From Epiperipatus broadwayi (Eukaryota; Onychophora; Udeonychophora; Euonychophora; Peripatidae), in NCBI GenBank assembly GCA_028023455.1, contig JAQFVV010012401.1, positions 94,501-158,500 on the forward strand: DNA of 64,000 bases. Direction: 5' to 3'. The notes under the pieces are model-generated. The model saw only the letters and a list, made by a program, of their open reading frames with translations, did not search any database and was not told the DNA's origin. Positions within the stretch are counted from its first letter, which is position 1. Each line of letters begins with the position of its first letter. A program made the position numbers and the translations under genes. Positions 42,731-54,448 of the stretch are shown here, piece after piece.

Positions 42731-43383
42731 ATGTCTTACTTATTATTAGGAAGTAAATAGACTCCATTCAATAACAAATGCAACTTAAATAAATATATTA
42801 ACAAATGTTGCTCAATATGAATTTCACAGAAATCAGTTGAAAAACCTATGAAATAAAAATGGATATTATGCTTTGTTATTTTGTTATTATTGCCACTTGA
42901 GAAATAAAAGAGAATACATATAAATAAAAGATAAACTGTTCATTTTATCACATTTTAAAGCAACTTTGTATATTTTTTTAAATCTCATCACTTATGTGAA
43001 TACATGGTCATAGTGCAACAGTTGATTTTGATAAATTAATTACTGTTATCCAAAGAATATTAAAATGCTAAAGATTACTTGCAAAAATCATCAATAAGTA
43101 GCTATATTATTTAACATCAATAATTTTAAAATATTAAATAAATTCTTTATATTTAGTTGGTTGTAAATATAATTTAGATTCAATAATTTTTTTCTTTTGT
43201 TTTTACATTATATTTTGCAAGTGATGAAATCGCATTAATGAGTACTGATGCTAAGTTCTGAAGGTACGCAAGTAAAAGTTTAGAGAGATTTTAAAGTTGG
43301 ATACATTTTATTCATTTATAGTATGAGTCTGATTTGTTTAGTTATAGAATATCATTTTAAATACTAGCCCATTCCCATATCAA

Positions 43384-44415
43384 TTGCCATCTCTCATATT
43401 ATTCAACAAGGTCTACCTTTGCCATCCTTTCTCCTTGCTTCCACTCACCATTCCTTCCAAATCATTTTTCATTAAACTATACTTTCTTCTTTATACAGGT
43501 CCAATCCAGATTCTCTTTCTCTTTCTAATTTTCTCAATCAATCTTTTTTTTTCATTTACACTTTTCAAAACTTTTTCATTTATTTCCTTTATCCAACTGA
43601 TTTTTTTCCATACTTTTCTAAGTCCATACTTCAAAAACTTCCATTATATTCCTAATTTTATTAGTTATTGTCCATGTTTTACAGCCATATAATAATACAA
43701 TCCATACATATCATTTATTTTTATTTTAATCTTTTTTTTTAATTATTTCTTCAAGTGTTCACAAACATTTTCCTTATCATAATAAATGCCTCCTTTGCCA
43801 ATGCTATTCTTTTTTTAATTTTATCTCCACTTTTTTTATCCACACTCAACCAACTATCCAAGTATCTAAATCCCTTTATCTGTTATACTATTTTATTAGA
43901 GATTTCAATTTGCAATCTTTTTTTCATTCCTCCCTATTCATAAACACTTAGTCTTCTCAATATTAATCTTTATTTTATATTCAATAGATCCTTCCTCCAA
44001 TTTATTTAATTTATTCTGAGAACATTTTTCATCCTCAGCAAAAGAGCCATATTATCTGCAAATCTTATACATTTTATTATATTACCTCCAACATTTGCTT
44101 CACAATCTAAATAATTATTTGACATATCTTCTAAATAAATATTAAAGAGAACAGGCCTTGCCTAACTCTTCTTTTTATATTCACTCCATCAGTTTGATTA
44201 TTCTCCAGGTTAATTCTCATTTTTTACTTAGTATATATAATCCAAATCAATCTTCTCTCTTTCCAAAATACTTCTTTATTTTTTAAGTTTCTCATAAGTT
44301 TATTCCAGATTATTCTAACAAATGCTTTTTCCAAATTCACAAAACATATACCCATTCCTTTATCTTTTATCAACACTAATCTTCCTAGTATGGAATGTAA
44401 TTTAGAGACTATTTC
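43384..44415 (-). pseudogene. LINE reverse transcriptase, C-terminal half
   Basis: On the minus strand the frames read GMGICFVNLEKAF (motif A, near 44350), then an RQG segment near 44160, IRFADNMALL (motif C, near 44050; the second catalytic Asp of FADD is Asn), INIEKTKC (near 43960) and GFRYLG-like text (near 43870). The C-terminal region of the TITNKIRNILEVFEVWT... type is near 43660-43570, followed by RKRKRIWIG-like text near 43500. There are several frameshifts and stops. It is a different family from the LINE at 30565. Confidence 0.75.
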
Positions 44416-44429
44416 TGCATTTAATTAAA

Positions 44430-44600
44430 TATATTATAGATTCTTATAAGACTCCCAACTTATATTTTGATTGCCAAGGTGCTTACAAAGTTATGTGCCT
44501 TTTTGTGATCTACGATTGTAATGCAAAATGACAATAGGATCTATAGTTTTTGTTAATACTTGGATATTATCTATTATGCTATAATCACTTTTAAATTCAT
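44430..44600 (-). pseudogene. Second LINE RT motif-A fragment
   Basis: Minus strand: DNIQVLTKTID followed, in another frame, by ITIVDHKKAHNFVST, which resembles the approach to and core of RT motif A ('FVDYEKAFDSV' type). Because motif A of the neighbouring LINE is already at 44350, this must come from a second element or a duplicated segment. Confidence 0.4.
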
Positions 44601-46065
44601 TTTCTTTTTCTTTTAGTTAATTTGTGGTAAGTTCAATATAGATGAGATGTGATGAATTTAGAAAGATTTTTTTATAAAACTGATAAAGATCTTTATTTTC
44701 TACTTTTTTTAAAAAAAAATAATATAACTAATGTATTCTTTCACTCATCTGATACATTTTTATTATTTAAGCATTTGGTGGATTGCTTTAAAAAATATAC
44801 TTCTTTTTTTCACTTCTGTTAACATAATTGCTGAATCTTTTTTATTTTTCATACAATTAATTATACATCTCTCCTTATCTTTAAAATACTTGGGATTTTA
44901 AAATGTATTGAAAATGGAGATATTTTGTTTTATTTTTTATTTCTATGATTTCATGATTTTTTTTAATAATAAAATAATTTTTCTTCATATTACTGAATAA
45001 CTTTTCTTCCAATGTTCCATTAAATGTTTGAGACTTTGATCTGCTTATATTTTGACAATTTACAATCATATTTTTTATTTCATCATTAGAACTTTTTTAT
45101 ATTGTCATTCTATATTCTAAATTGATCATTTTAAAATCATTTTCAATGACTTCTTTTTTCATCCAATGTCTTATTTTAATTGGAATTTACTGGTTAATCA
45201 CTACTTTTTGTACTGCTTATCTGAATCAATAGTGAAATTTTAAAATGTTTTGCAATATCTAGTTTTAATTCAATGGAATATTTCTAAGGGTTAGTGATAT
45301 CAAGTATTAACATTGTCTTTTTAATACATTAAAGCATATCTCATTAATCAGTAATTACATTTTGCATTGAATCTATTCTGATGGTTTCCAGCTCTGATCT
45401 AAAGAAATAATATAGAATGTTATTGAAGTACATTTTGAAAACTGTTTTAAATGTCTATTTATCTTAAATTTAACTACGTCATGGTTTAGATTTGGATAAT
45501 GTATCTGGTCATTACCATACTCACTCATCATTCTGTTAGACAATACCAGGTTTCACAAGCAATTTGGAACTTAATGAATATAATTTGATTCCAATACTTA
45601 TTAAAAGTTTTGTTGTGAATTTATGGCAATTATAAAATTAAATTATGAGTAATAGACTATTTACTTATCTTCGGCTGAATATTTTTCTCTTATATAATAC
45701 TTCTTTTTGGTCTCTTTCTTAATCATCTGGATGATTGCTAATCTATTAATTTTGTTATTCTTATCCAAATAAAAAGATCACAGGATTTTTCATTTTATAG
45801 AGATCCTAAGTGTGAAATCATAACCAATCAAATGGAATTCTATTACGATTAATATGCATATGATATTTCTATTAGTAGAACAAATAGATGTAATGGAATA
45901 ACAAATCGGTGATATTATATTGGATTTTTTCCATTTAATATTATTAATGGATTAAATACATTTATGTGATTAATGCAAATGAAGTTCATTTTATTAATAA
46001 TGTTTTAAATAATTTATTTATTGACATGTCATAAATTATATAATATCAATAATTCTGCACTAACA
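44601..46065. other. Unassigned stretch
   Basis: Weakly coding-like minus-strand text (44760-45069) may be more LINE. The rest is AT-rich without features. Confidence 0.3.
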
Positions 46066-46236
46066 CGCTTAGGGTAGAGAAGTTTAATATTGTGAAATTA
46101 TATGTTTAACTGCACTGAGCACTTTTGAAGTTCCTGCACTTCATATCCATAGCTGAGTGAAGTCCAGGAACTTTGAAAGTGCTTAGTGCAGTTAAACATA
46201 ATTTTACAAATATTAAACTTCTCTAAGCTTGTGAGC
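46066..46236. repeat. Long hairpin, about 78-bp arms
   Basis: The arms at 46066-46142 and 46155-46236 pair almost throughout (shared core 'gtttaactgcact', with 'agagaagtttaatat' at the outer end) around a loop of about 12 nt. It could be a fold-back MITE or a hairpin RNA source. I saw no convincing target-site duplication. Confidence 0.85.
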
Positions 46237-46454
46237 ACAGAATCATGGATATAATAATGTTTTAATAATTCAGAATGATTGAAAATTCTTTCATATAATT
46301 ATTATTGCAATTATTTAAATACTTATCTTTTACTTAAGATTTATTGTTAGACTCTTTTATTGTAATAAGAATGTAGTTATATACAACTAATGATGTGAAC
46401 CAAAACATTTTATTCTGATTATGAATATATATGTTATATCCATTTATATCATAA

Positions 46455-46921
46455 CTTCATAAGATTTGAAATACCAGGCACTCTTATACCTGAAGCCCAT
46501 TTGTAAATATAGGGGATTTGAACTCAGACTTTCAAGCCACTTTAACCATCCACCCTATCTCTTACTACTGATACCCATGACCACACCCATGCAGAAAAGA
46601 TAAATAATCACCAATATTCATATTTTGTGCTGAACCATCACTCATCAGTTTGCCCAGATTATCATCTCCCATACATATTACAATCAGTGCTCAGTTTACA
46701 TTAAGATAGCAAATTCTTATACTTTAATGGACAGGCTTCAATCTACTCCAACTCTTCAGCCATCCATACTATTGAAAATCTAATGATAGATTTCCCAAAT
46801 CCCATGCTGTTGACAATATTGTTATCATGCACATGTTTACCTCAAGTCACTCTGACCCTTCATGTATTGACAGTATCCATTTAAATACATAGAAGGGGGA
46901 TGGGCAGAGTGCAGGCTTAAT
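46455..46921 (-). mobile_element. Hammerhead repeat (retrozyme-like), unit A
   Basis: A unit of about 440-465 bp read on the minus strand. It starts with 'ttaagcctgca', passes a shared block with 'cttgaggtaaacatg' and 'gcatgggatttggga', then 'aaactgagcactgatt', the hammerhead at 46599-46670, a B-box-like 'gagttcaaatcccc' near 46520, and a tail 'aagagtgcc'-type end. It is the inverted partner of units B and C. Confidence 0.75.
46599..46670 (-). ncRNA. Type I hammerhead ribozyme, one core substitution
   Basis: Minus strand: CTGATGA (46643-46649) intact, stem II GTGATG/CAGCAC with one mismatch and a GTT loop, AAAA in place of GAAA, a very short stem III, and a candidate NUH site ATA before TTGGT. 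The G-to-A change in GAAA hits an invariant base, so cleavage is unlikely in this copy. Confidence 0.7.
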
Positions 46922-46929
46922 AAGTGAGC

Positions 46930-47050
46930 TTTGGTCATGTGTATTAGAAGTATGAGATAGTGTGGATGGTTGAAGTGGCTTGAAAGTCTGAGTTCAAATC
47001 CCCAATAAGTACAATTGGGCTCCAGATATAAGAGTGCCTTGTATTTCAAA
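46930..47050 (+). mobile_element. Hammerhead repeat, unit B (3' part only)
   Basis: This carries the portion after the ribozyme: 'gagatagtgtggatggttgaag', the B-box-like 'gagttcaaatcccc' (near 46993) and the tail 'agagtgccttg'. It sits head-to-tail with unit C, and equivalent points are about 444 bp apart. Confidence 0.7.
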
Positions 47051-47455
47051 TCTTACATATTAAGCCTGCATTGGATACTGTACTATACATGAGAGGTCAG
47101 AATCACTTGAGGTAAACATGGGCATGATAACAATATTGGCATCAGCATGGGATTTGGGAATTCTGTTATCAGATTTTTAATGGTTTAGATGGCTGAAGAA
47201 TTGGAGGTTGGAGTAAATTGAAGCTTGTCCATTGAAGTATAAGGATTTGTTACCTTAATATAAACTGAGCACTGATTCTATATATGTATGGGAGATGATA
47301 ATCTGGAACAACTGATGAGTGCTGGTTCAGCACAAAATATGTATATTGATGATTATTTATCTTTTCTGCATGCATGTGGTTGTGTGTATCAGTAGTACGA
47401 GATAGTGTATATGGTTGAAGTGGCTTGAAAGTCTGAGTTCAAATCCCCTATATTT
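47051..47455 (+). mobile_element. Hammerhead repeat, unit C
   Basis: A near-complete unit with the same blocks as unit A, in the same order, on the plus strand. Its start 'ttaagcctgca' follows directly on the end of unit B, so B and C form a tandem dimer. It is non-coding throughout. Confidence 0.75.
47291..47361 (+). ncRNA. Type I hammerhead ribozyme, best stem II
   Basis: CTGATGA at 47312-47318 is followed by a perfect 6-bp stem II (GTGCTG 47319-47324 with CAGCAC 47328-47333, loop GTT), then AAAA (47334-47337) where GAAA is needed. After a minimal stem III comes a candidate cleavage site ATA (47343-47345). Stem I pairs the bases before the core (CAA) with TTG at 47346. The only break in the invariant core is G-to-A at the start of GAAA. 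Confidence 0.75.
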
Positions 47456-49098
47456 ATCATACTTCATAAAAAATGAAAATAAATTAAGAGGTCTCAAAAC
47501 AATAGATTATCTCCGACTTAGGATTCATTAAATTATAGTAACAAAATAGAATTGCAATGACTTTAATACCCTACTAATAAGCTTTAACTATATATTTCAT
47601 ATCTATAATATTCCTTTAAAACATAATCTTCCTTTCATGGCATACAAACTGATACAAATGTGTATGTATTGATTGACAATTTTATTCATAAACTTAATAT
47701 AATAAGCTTGTTTCTCAAAGATAGTTTACTGAACTCATATATTTTAAACAAACAGAATTATATCTTTAACATCAGGCTGATTCATGTGCAAATCAATTAT
47801 CAGAAACCTATGATTTAAACATATTCTCTATTAATTCTCCTTATCATTGCATGGATGGATCATATGCAGGATAAACTCATCTGCAATTAGGCATCTTGTA
47901 AACTTGAACATACAAAATATTCTTTTTAAAAAACTTTAAAATAATCTTATTTATATGAAAGCAATTTGGTGAATCAATTTTTCAGTTAACTGGTCATCCT
48001 ATTGGGAAGGAACATTTTCCAATACACTAATTCTGATCTATCTAAACCACAGGAAAATTAAGTAATAATTTTTTTAGTCTTTTTCATACAATCCAATAAT
48101 TAATTCAACAAAATGGCATTTAATATTAAACTCAGAAAAAATAAATAAAGGTGACCTATAGTCTATTATTCCTTAAATACTTTTTATTTAATATCATTTT
48201 TGTAGTATAAATAATTAAATTTAAACAGCAAAATATGTATTTCACTTTGGCGGAGTTTTATTAGTTGGAACACGTCAAAGATTTTTTTTTTTTAACTAAA
48301 AAATAAAATAATCTTTATTATGGAAAAAAAATATACATATTTGGAAAAAATGATTTACAATTCAACTAGATATTATGAAGTATATTGGTAAAAAAAAAAA
48401 ACAGATAAATAAAATCGTGAATAAATTACAACAATTATATTTTGTAAATATATAGCAAAAGCATATGGAAATAAATAAACAGTGGGGAAAAAACTACCTA
48501 CTTACAATGGGGTCAGAAGGGAAACCAGTCTTCATATAGCATCAACAATGTCTGAAGAGGCAAAGCATCCTAATCTTCTTTTTAATTTTTGAATTATATT
48601 ATAAAACAGTGATTGCAATTTTCTGGATGTAAGATTGAAACAAAAATGGTATCTTAGGAACCAAAGAGTAAGCATATGAAAAGTAGAAACTCTAATTTGT
48701 GAGGAAAGGCCCGGATTTATGATATTAATGAGAGTGGAAATACCACTTTTAAATATTTTTTGTTCTAAGATTCTTCAATTGACCTAATCACATCTATTCT
48801 TTTATAGTAAATAAATATACATATATTTATAATGAAATATTTCAAACTAAATCCACATTTGTCTTTTATTAATAATTTTAGCTACTAAGTCTTACAGTTA
48901 AAATGTTCTCTTATAGAATTCTAAAATACTGATCATGATTAATCCTTATACTCTAAAATGGTACTTTTTAAATTTTGCCTTATATTTTTAGAAGACAGTT
49001 TATTAATTTTAGATATAGTTTTATACTTTAAGTTTATTGTTATTTTACTTTTTTACAATATATTAAATTGTGAATCACTTAAAGCAACTAAATGACCT
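47456..49098. other. Unassigned stretch
   Basis: AT-rich with no recognised gene. 48490-48780 is slightly richer in G+C but has no partner in the window. Confidence 0.3.
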
Positions 49099-49102
49099 TT
49101 AA

Positions 49103-49862
49103 CCTCTTTGTTGCTGATTATTTTATTGGCCGAGTGAGGTAAAAGTCTAAACTTTTAATTGGTCAATTCACAAACTCAAGTGTCAAAACACAAATTTAAT
49201 CATCAAAATATATTCATCTTTTAATATTATATTCACTTTAGTTTCATTTGTAAAAAGTATATTAATAATTTGTCAAATTATGAAAGTGAACAAAAGTTTT
49301 TTCAAAAATAAATTTCTCTTTACAATTATAAAAATATTTGTGGGCGGAAAATTTAAAACAAATATTATTCACCAACGAAAACGTTTTATGATGCCAGTGA
49401 TTTCTTTGCCAATTTTATGCTGCAAAAAAAGTAAATAATTTTTGTTAGTCTTAACTATTTTTCTAAAATAATTTTATTTTTAGCATATTTTATCAAAATA
49501 ATTTATAATTTGTCAAAAAATACCTTTAAAATGGTCTAAAACATTTGTTTATCATTTTCGAAATGAAACAAAAACAAATCGTAACTTTTCAGTTATTGAC
49601 ATCCATTTTTTTTGTTATCAAAATGTAACAGCCAATAAGATTCAAGAAGAGACCACCTACTTCTTTTGTTAAAATTTCAAGACTATTTTATTGACTTTTT
49701 TACTTGTAAAATAATTCAAGAGAGGGCAGCAGCTTATGGAACTTTTTTTAATTTTTCAAATGATGGTAAAATCTTAACTGTACCATTAAAAGTGACAGAA
49801 TTTGAATGGTCGGAAGCGGCATCAAATCATCACATTTTTAACAGTGACTAGCAAAAATTGGG
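49103..49862 (+). mobile_element. piggyBac-like MITE, copy 2
   Basis: 760 bp between TTAA at 49099-49102 and 49863-49866. The ends start CCTCTTT (left) and CCCAATTT (right, inverted). The interior aligns with 18251-19006 and, inverted, with 59812-60407, including 'cttgtaaaataattcaaga' near 49705. A 61-residue open frame inside (49666-49851) is not a transposase. Confidence 0.85.
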
Positions 49863-50459
49863 TTAATATTATACTTTACATAACACTTGACTTCTTATAT
49901 TTGACAATTACTTATTTTATTAAAATAAATTTAGTTGAACACACAGATGTCTTATAAATTTTAAAGTGTGATAACACTTGTATAATTTAAATATCATTGA
50001 CATAATCTCTTGGATAAAGCTTTAAATATATTCATTTTTCTCTTTTATAAAATAAAATGTAATAAAATTATACTTAACTAAAATAGATTAAAATGTTAAT
50101 AATGCTATATAAATTAAATTTAAGAAATATTTCTGAGAATGAAATTAATTTTATTTAATATCTTTTTAGTTCAAAATTAAACTCATTTGCATTTCCTGTT
50201 AAGTTCTGGAGAATCTTTGTCATAATAGGAAGCTTGGGATGTGTGGATGAATTGCAGGCCATTTTTACAGTGCAATTTCATATAGTTTCAGTGATTCATG
50301 GTGTAGTGAAAATTATACTATAGAAATATTCATTATTGGATAATCTCTAGTTTAATTAATGACTAATAAAAATGTATTAATATAATTTCATGAAGTGATT
50401 TGTTATAAAGTTGTGAGGGCAGAATTTTTAACATTTATCAATTAAAGTGTAGTAATTTG

Positions 50460-50539
<80 letters not shown>

Positions 50540-50960
50540 TGAACAATTATAAAGATACATGTAAGAGATTGTGATCTGGGCTAACTGATGAGTGGTAGTT
50601 CAGAATAAAATGTGAATCTTGAGGATTATAGATGTTTTTCACACATGTTTATAATTACATTCCTTCACAAGGTGATAAAATCTGGATAGAAATCTGTACT
50701 TAGTTTGCATGAGAGTGGTATAGTAAAAAATTATACTAGAGAAATATTATTCATATTGGATAATCTATAATCTAATGAATGACTAATAAAAATTATTAAT
50801 ATTCTTACATAACTATCTTCACAAGATATTTTTTCTCATTAGCCTATATCTTATTGCTTTGATATAAATAATAGTTTGTTGAGATTTTATAGCAATATAA
50901 TATCAGCCTCTTAGTAGAATCTACTTTTTTAAGGTTATATATATATATATATATATATAA

Positions 50961-50999
<39 letters not shown>

Positions 51000-51895
51000 G
51001 TTTACATATAAATTTGTTTGATAGTTTTAATAAACTGGATAGAAAATAAGCTGTACAAGTATGTATAGCTGTAAATTATATGTACCATGCTGTCTGTTAT
51101 TGTTTCAGAGACAAAAAGAAAAATTTGGATTATTATTGAGGATGGTTTTAATAGTTTTCAGGGGATAATTAATTCTTTACTTATTTGACCCTTTTTAGTT
51201 TCATATATATATATATAAAATTAAGAGTGTGCTAATAACTCTATATATATATATATATACACTTGATTTTACATAGAATTAGAGTTGAAAGTACTTTCTC
51301 AGATGCTGATAGATTTTATCTTTCTACTGATTTATATAAGAACAGATCGTTGTCAATTCATGGAATTTTTCTTCATTTGAAAATAGTTCAGAATGGTAGA
51401 TATGTTTGTCTAGATTTTGTTCACCCACTCATATCTATTTATTATTTTTAATGCTATTAATATTTAGTAAAAAAAATCTAAATCACTGATTTTTTTCATA
51501 ATAAGTTATGGAAATTATCTTCCTATTATTGTTACTATACTTATAAATGCCACAATGCAAAATAAGTATGGCCTATGAAAAAAAATTTGATGTAATACAA
51601 GATTTCTTTCAGAAAAGGTCGTATGAAAATGCTTTCTTTTTTGAAAAACTAAAATAACAGTTAATTACTAAAAATCTTTTATGTTAATCAATTCATAATA
51701 ACAATAACTTGAGAAAATGAAATATTTCATTGTGAATAAACGCAATAATTAAATTAATTTAGCTTAGTATTATTTTCTAAAGACAGAGGCATTAACACTT
51801 ATGAGAATTTTTTTTAATTTTCTTACATGAAAAGTCATTCATTATTTGACATTAACATTTATTAAAGTTAATTTAATGTGTATGTTTAAATTATA
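49863..51895. other. Unassigned stretch with TA repeats
   Basis: (TA)n at 50461-50536, a TA-centred inverted repeat 'aggttatata'/'tataacct' at 50933-50963, and further TA runs at 50964-50996 and 51244-51260. No gene was recognised. Confidence 0.4.
50571..50640 (+). ncRNA. Decayed hammerhead repeat fragment
   Basis: CTGATGA is intact at 50585-50591 and flanked by family sequence ('gtgatctggg' before, 'tcttgaggatt' after), but stem II no longer pairs and GAAA is AAAA. It lies just downstream of a (TA)n run. Confidence 0.5.
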
Positions 51896-52012
51896 TATAT
51901 ATACAAAAGACATATTTTGCGGGTTCATCCGTGTTAAAAAAATTTTAAACACGGATGAACTCGCAAAATGTCTTTTATATATGCAACCCGTGAAAATCTT
52001 CGTATCAACATA
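51896..52012. repeat. PLE family 2 terminus as a palindrome
   Basis: 'gacatattttgcgggttcat' (51907 onward) is mirrored by 'gatgaactcgcaaaatgtc' around a short A/T centre. The right arm continues with the family 2 terminal sequence 'gcaacccgtgaaaatctt'. No EN or UTR lies between the arms, so only the inverted termini are present. Confidence 0.8.
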
Positions 52013-53117
52013 CACACACACATATATATATATATATGCAATGGAATGACATAAATGCCAATTCACCCTCATTTGATAATCTGTTGGTTTAGAATAATAT
52101 GTGTAATGGAGTGAGCATTTATGACAGATTAAACATGTGTATAGACAAACAAAAATAATTTAATCATCAAATGCTATATGCAATAGGATAACATAAATTA
52201 TTTACATCAATATAATTAGAAAATTATTACATTAAGACAGAAGGAAATTCATTTAATTTGCCTATTTCTTGTATTCTCTAATCTGCTCTTATTATTTCAC
52301 AGAATTCGAACTCAGAAAGAATATACATGAGTTCTAATTCAGGGATATGATTATATCCTGCTTTATACCAATTATATGTTTGTACGATATGTTATAATAT
52401 GATAAATTATGAAATAGATAAATAATCACAAATATAATTATAATAACTAACGTTTAATGAAATCATATAAATAACAAACTGTATTCATAATCCAATTTAA
52501 CATAATATAAGTTATAAAAAAGAAAAATGTAAAATGAAATAAATATGATCATCCGTTGTTCTCACAACTCTATTATGTAATTAACTATCATTAATATACT
52601 ATTACAATGGATGATCATTTATTATCCGAATCAAATAATTCAATATTATAACATAAAATAAATTTGTCTTTTCGTTCAAATAATTATCTATATTTTATAG
52701 TGGGACTTTCCTATTTCCAGGATGTTATATCACATGGATACAAGTTATAAATATTATTCTTTATTTTGAAGTCTATTCTTGATGATGTTAATATATAATA
52801 GAGTAGATCACATACCAGAATGTTACATTCCAAATAATAAAACAAAAATTTAACTAATATATTAATCATAACAAACAAATTACATTTACAATATAATATT
52901 ATAATTGTCAGTGTATGTATATCTAAAATTAGATAGAGTAATAAGTCTTATCCTATTAGTCTGTAGATAGTCACAATGGTTATTAATTTACCTTGGGGGC
53001 CTTTATTTTTATATTTTATTAATAATCAATAAATATCAATAACTTTAGATTATAGTTGAATGATGCCTGCTCTATTATTAAAAAGAAAATAATAGCAAAA
53101 AAATATACAACAAAAAA

Positions 53118-53168
<51 letters not shown>

Positions 53169-54296
53169 TGTGTAGTAGAGCCTAGAATTAATTTAGAATC
53201 AATTTGTATTGACAAATGAAATATTTTTTTATTTTAAGGATCCTTTCTTTTTCATCTTTTAAATTATTATTCCATGTTTGAATGCTAGTTGAATTTCCAG
53301 ATGATAACTCCATTCCTTCATTTATGAGAATAATTTCCATCTAAGGCGATCCTAAGGTTTATAGTAGTTCATTCTTTTCCAATGTTTATCATCGACAGGT
53401 AGCAATTATTTTTCACTAAAATTGTATTCAACATTATAGTAGTTAACATTCCATCTCTATGATGTTTTTTTCCTCTAGCCAATCATAGCTACATAACCAT
53501 GTTAGAATGTTATTTAAAGTTATTAGTTCTATTAAAACTTGATAACATAGTTTTATTTTATACAATTCTATCAATACTGAAGTGATTGGTTTTTTTAAAT
53601 ATTCAGCTTCAATAGGATTATCAAAAAGATTTTTTTGATACTTGTAAAATGTATTTTTACATAGATTAAGTCTATTCATAATGATAAGCATGGGTTATTC
53701 TTTATCCACTGAAATTATTTTCTTCTTTAAGAATTGATGATTTACTGATTGTTGTCAAATGACTTTGAGCAATGGGTTCAGATTGATATTTTACTCAAAA
53801 TGTATAGACTAATCAAAATTATATTTGAATCTCTCTTTTATTTTAAAGAAACTAAAAATGTTTATTTCTCTTTTCTGTTAACCCTCTCTTGTCGATTTAA
53901 GTTCACATTTTTCTTGGTTCAATTATGATATCATTTTATTATTTGTATATTTAATGAATAATTGACAAAGATTAAAATTTAATGGTTATTTCTTTCCTTT
54001 AATAATTTTAGGGTTTATATTTATTTTATTTTTTTACAGTGTGATTATCTACATGTCAGTATAGTTAAGAAGTCATTAAAGTTATAATTTTTAAATGACT
54101 AATTTGTTCACAATTATTAATATATAAAATCAATAATAGAATTTTTAATCATTCTTGTTAATAATAATATCCAAGATAGGTGTGCCTGTTGCATTTTTTT
54201 AGTATATATGTGAGGAGTTTGATATATTCTCACAATATATATATATGAAAAACAAAAATAAGTTATAATCATGTAACTTGCTATCACTTGTATTTA
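52013..54296. other. Unassigned stretch
   Basis: AT-rich, with (TA)n at 53121-53160. A minus-strand open frame of 82 residues (53443-53691) has ordinary-looking composition but I do not recognise it; it could be a transposon remnant. Confidence 0.3.
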
Positions 54297-54448
54297 TGAT
54301 CAATAGATGGTGCTTTACCAAAATCACCGAACAAGTGTATATTTGTTTACATAAACATCAAAAGAGTCAGAATTCTGACTGTTTTGATGTTTATGTAAAC
54401 AAATATATGCTTGTTCAGTGGTTTTGGTAAAGCGCCATCTATTGATCA
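54297..54448. repeat. 152-bp near-perfect palindrome (MITE-like)
   Basis: The arms begin 'tgatcaatagatggtgc' and end with its inverse, and meet at 'gtcagaattctgac' (54366-54379). Only a few mismatches occur over about 70 bp. TA-rich sequence flanks both sides, which would suit a TA-targeting element, but the duplication is not distinguishable from the AT background. Confidence 0.9.

Larger units (their letters stand above)
39236..43383. other. Unassigned stretch
   Basis: Apart from the two tandem repeats listed separately (39594 and 42522) I see no gene. A GC-richer patch at 41420-41530 has no partner here. Confidence 0.3.

Noticed and set aside
42495-42749. Threonine/isoleucine/tyrosine-rich open frame
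   Set aside because: It is a translation of a trinucleotide microsatellite.
43384-43943. Plus-strand hydrophobic frames (102 and 62 residues) as membrane proteins
   Set aside because: They are shadows of the minus-strand LINE RT reading.
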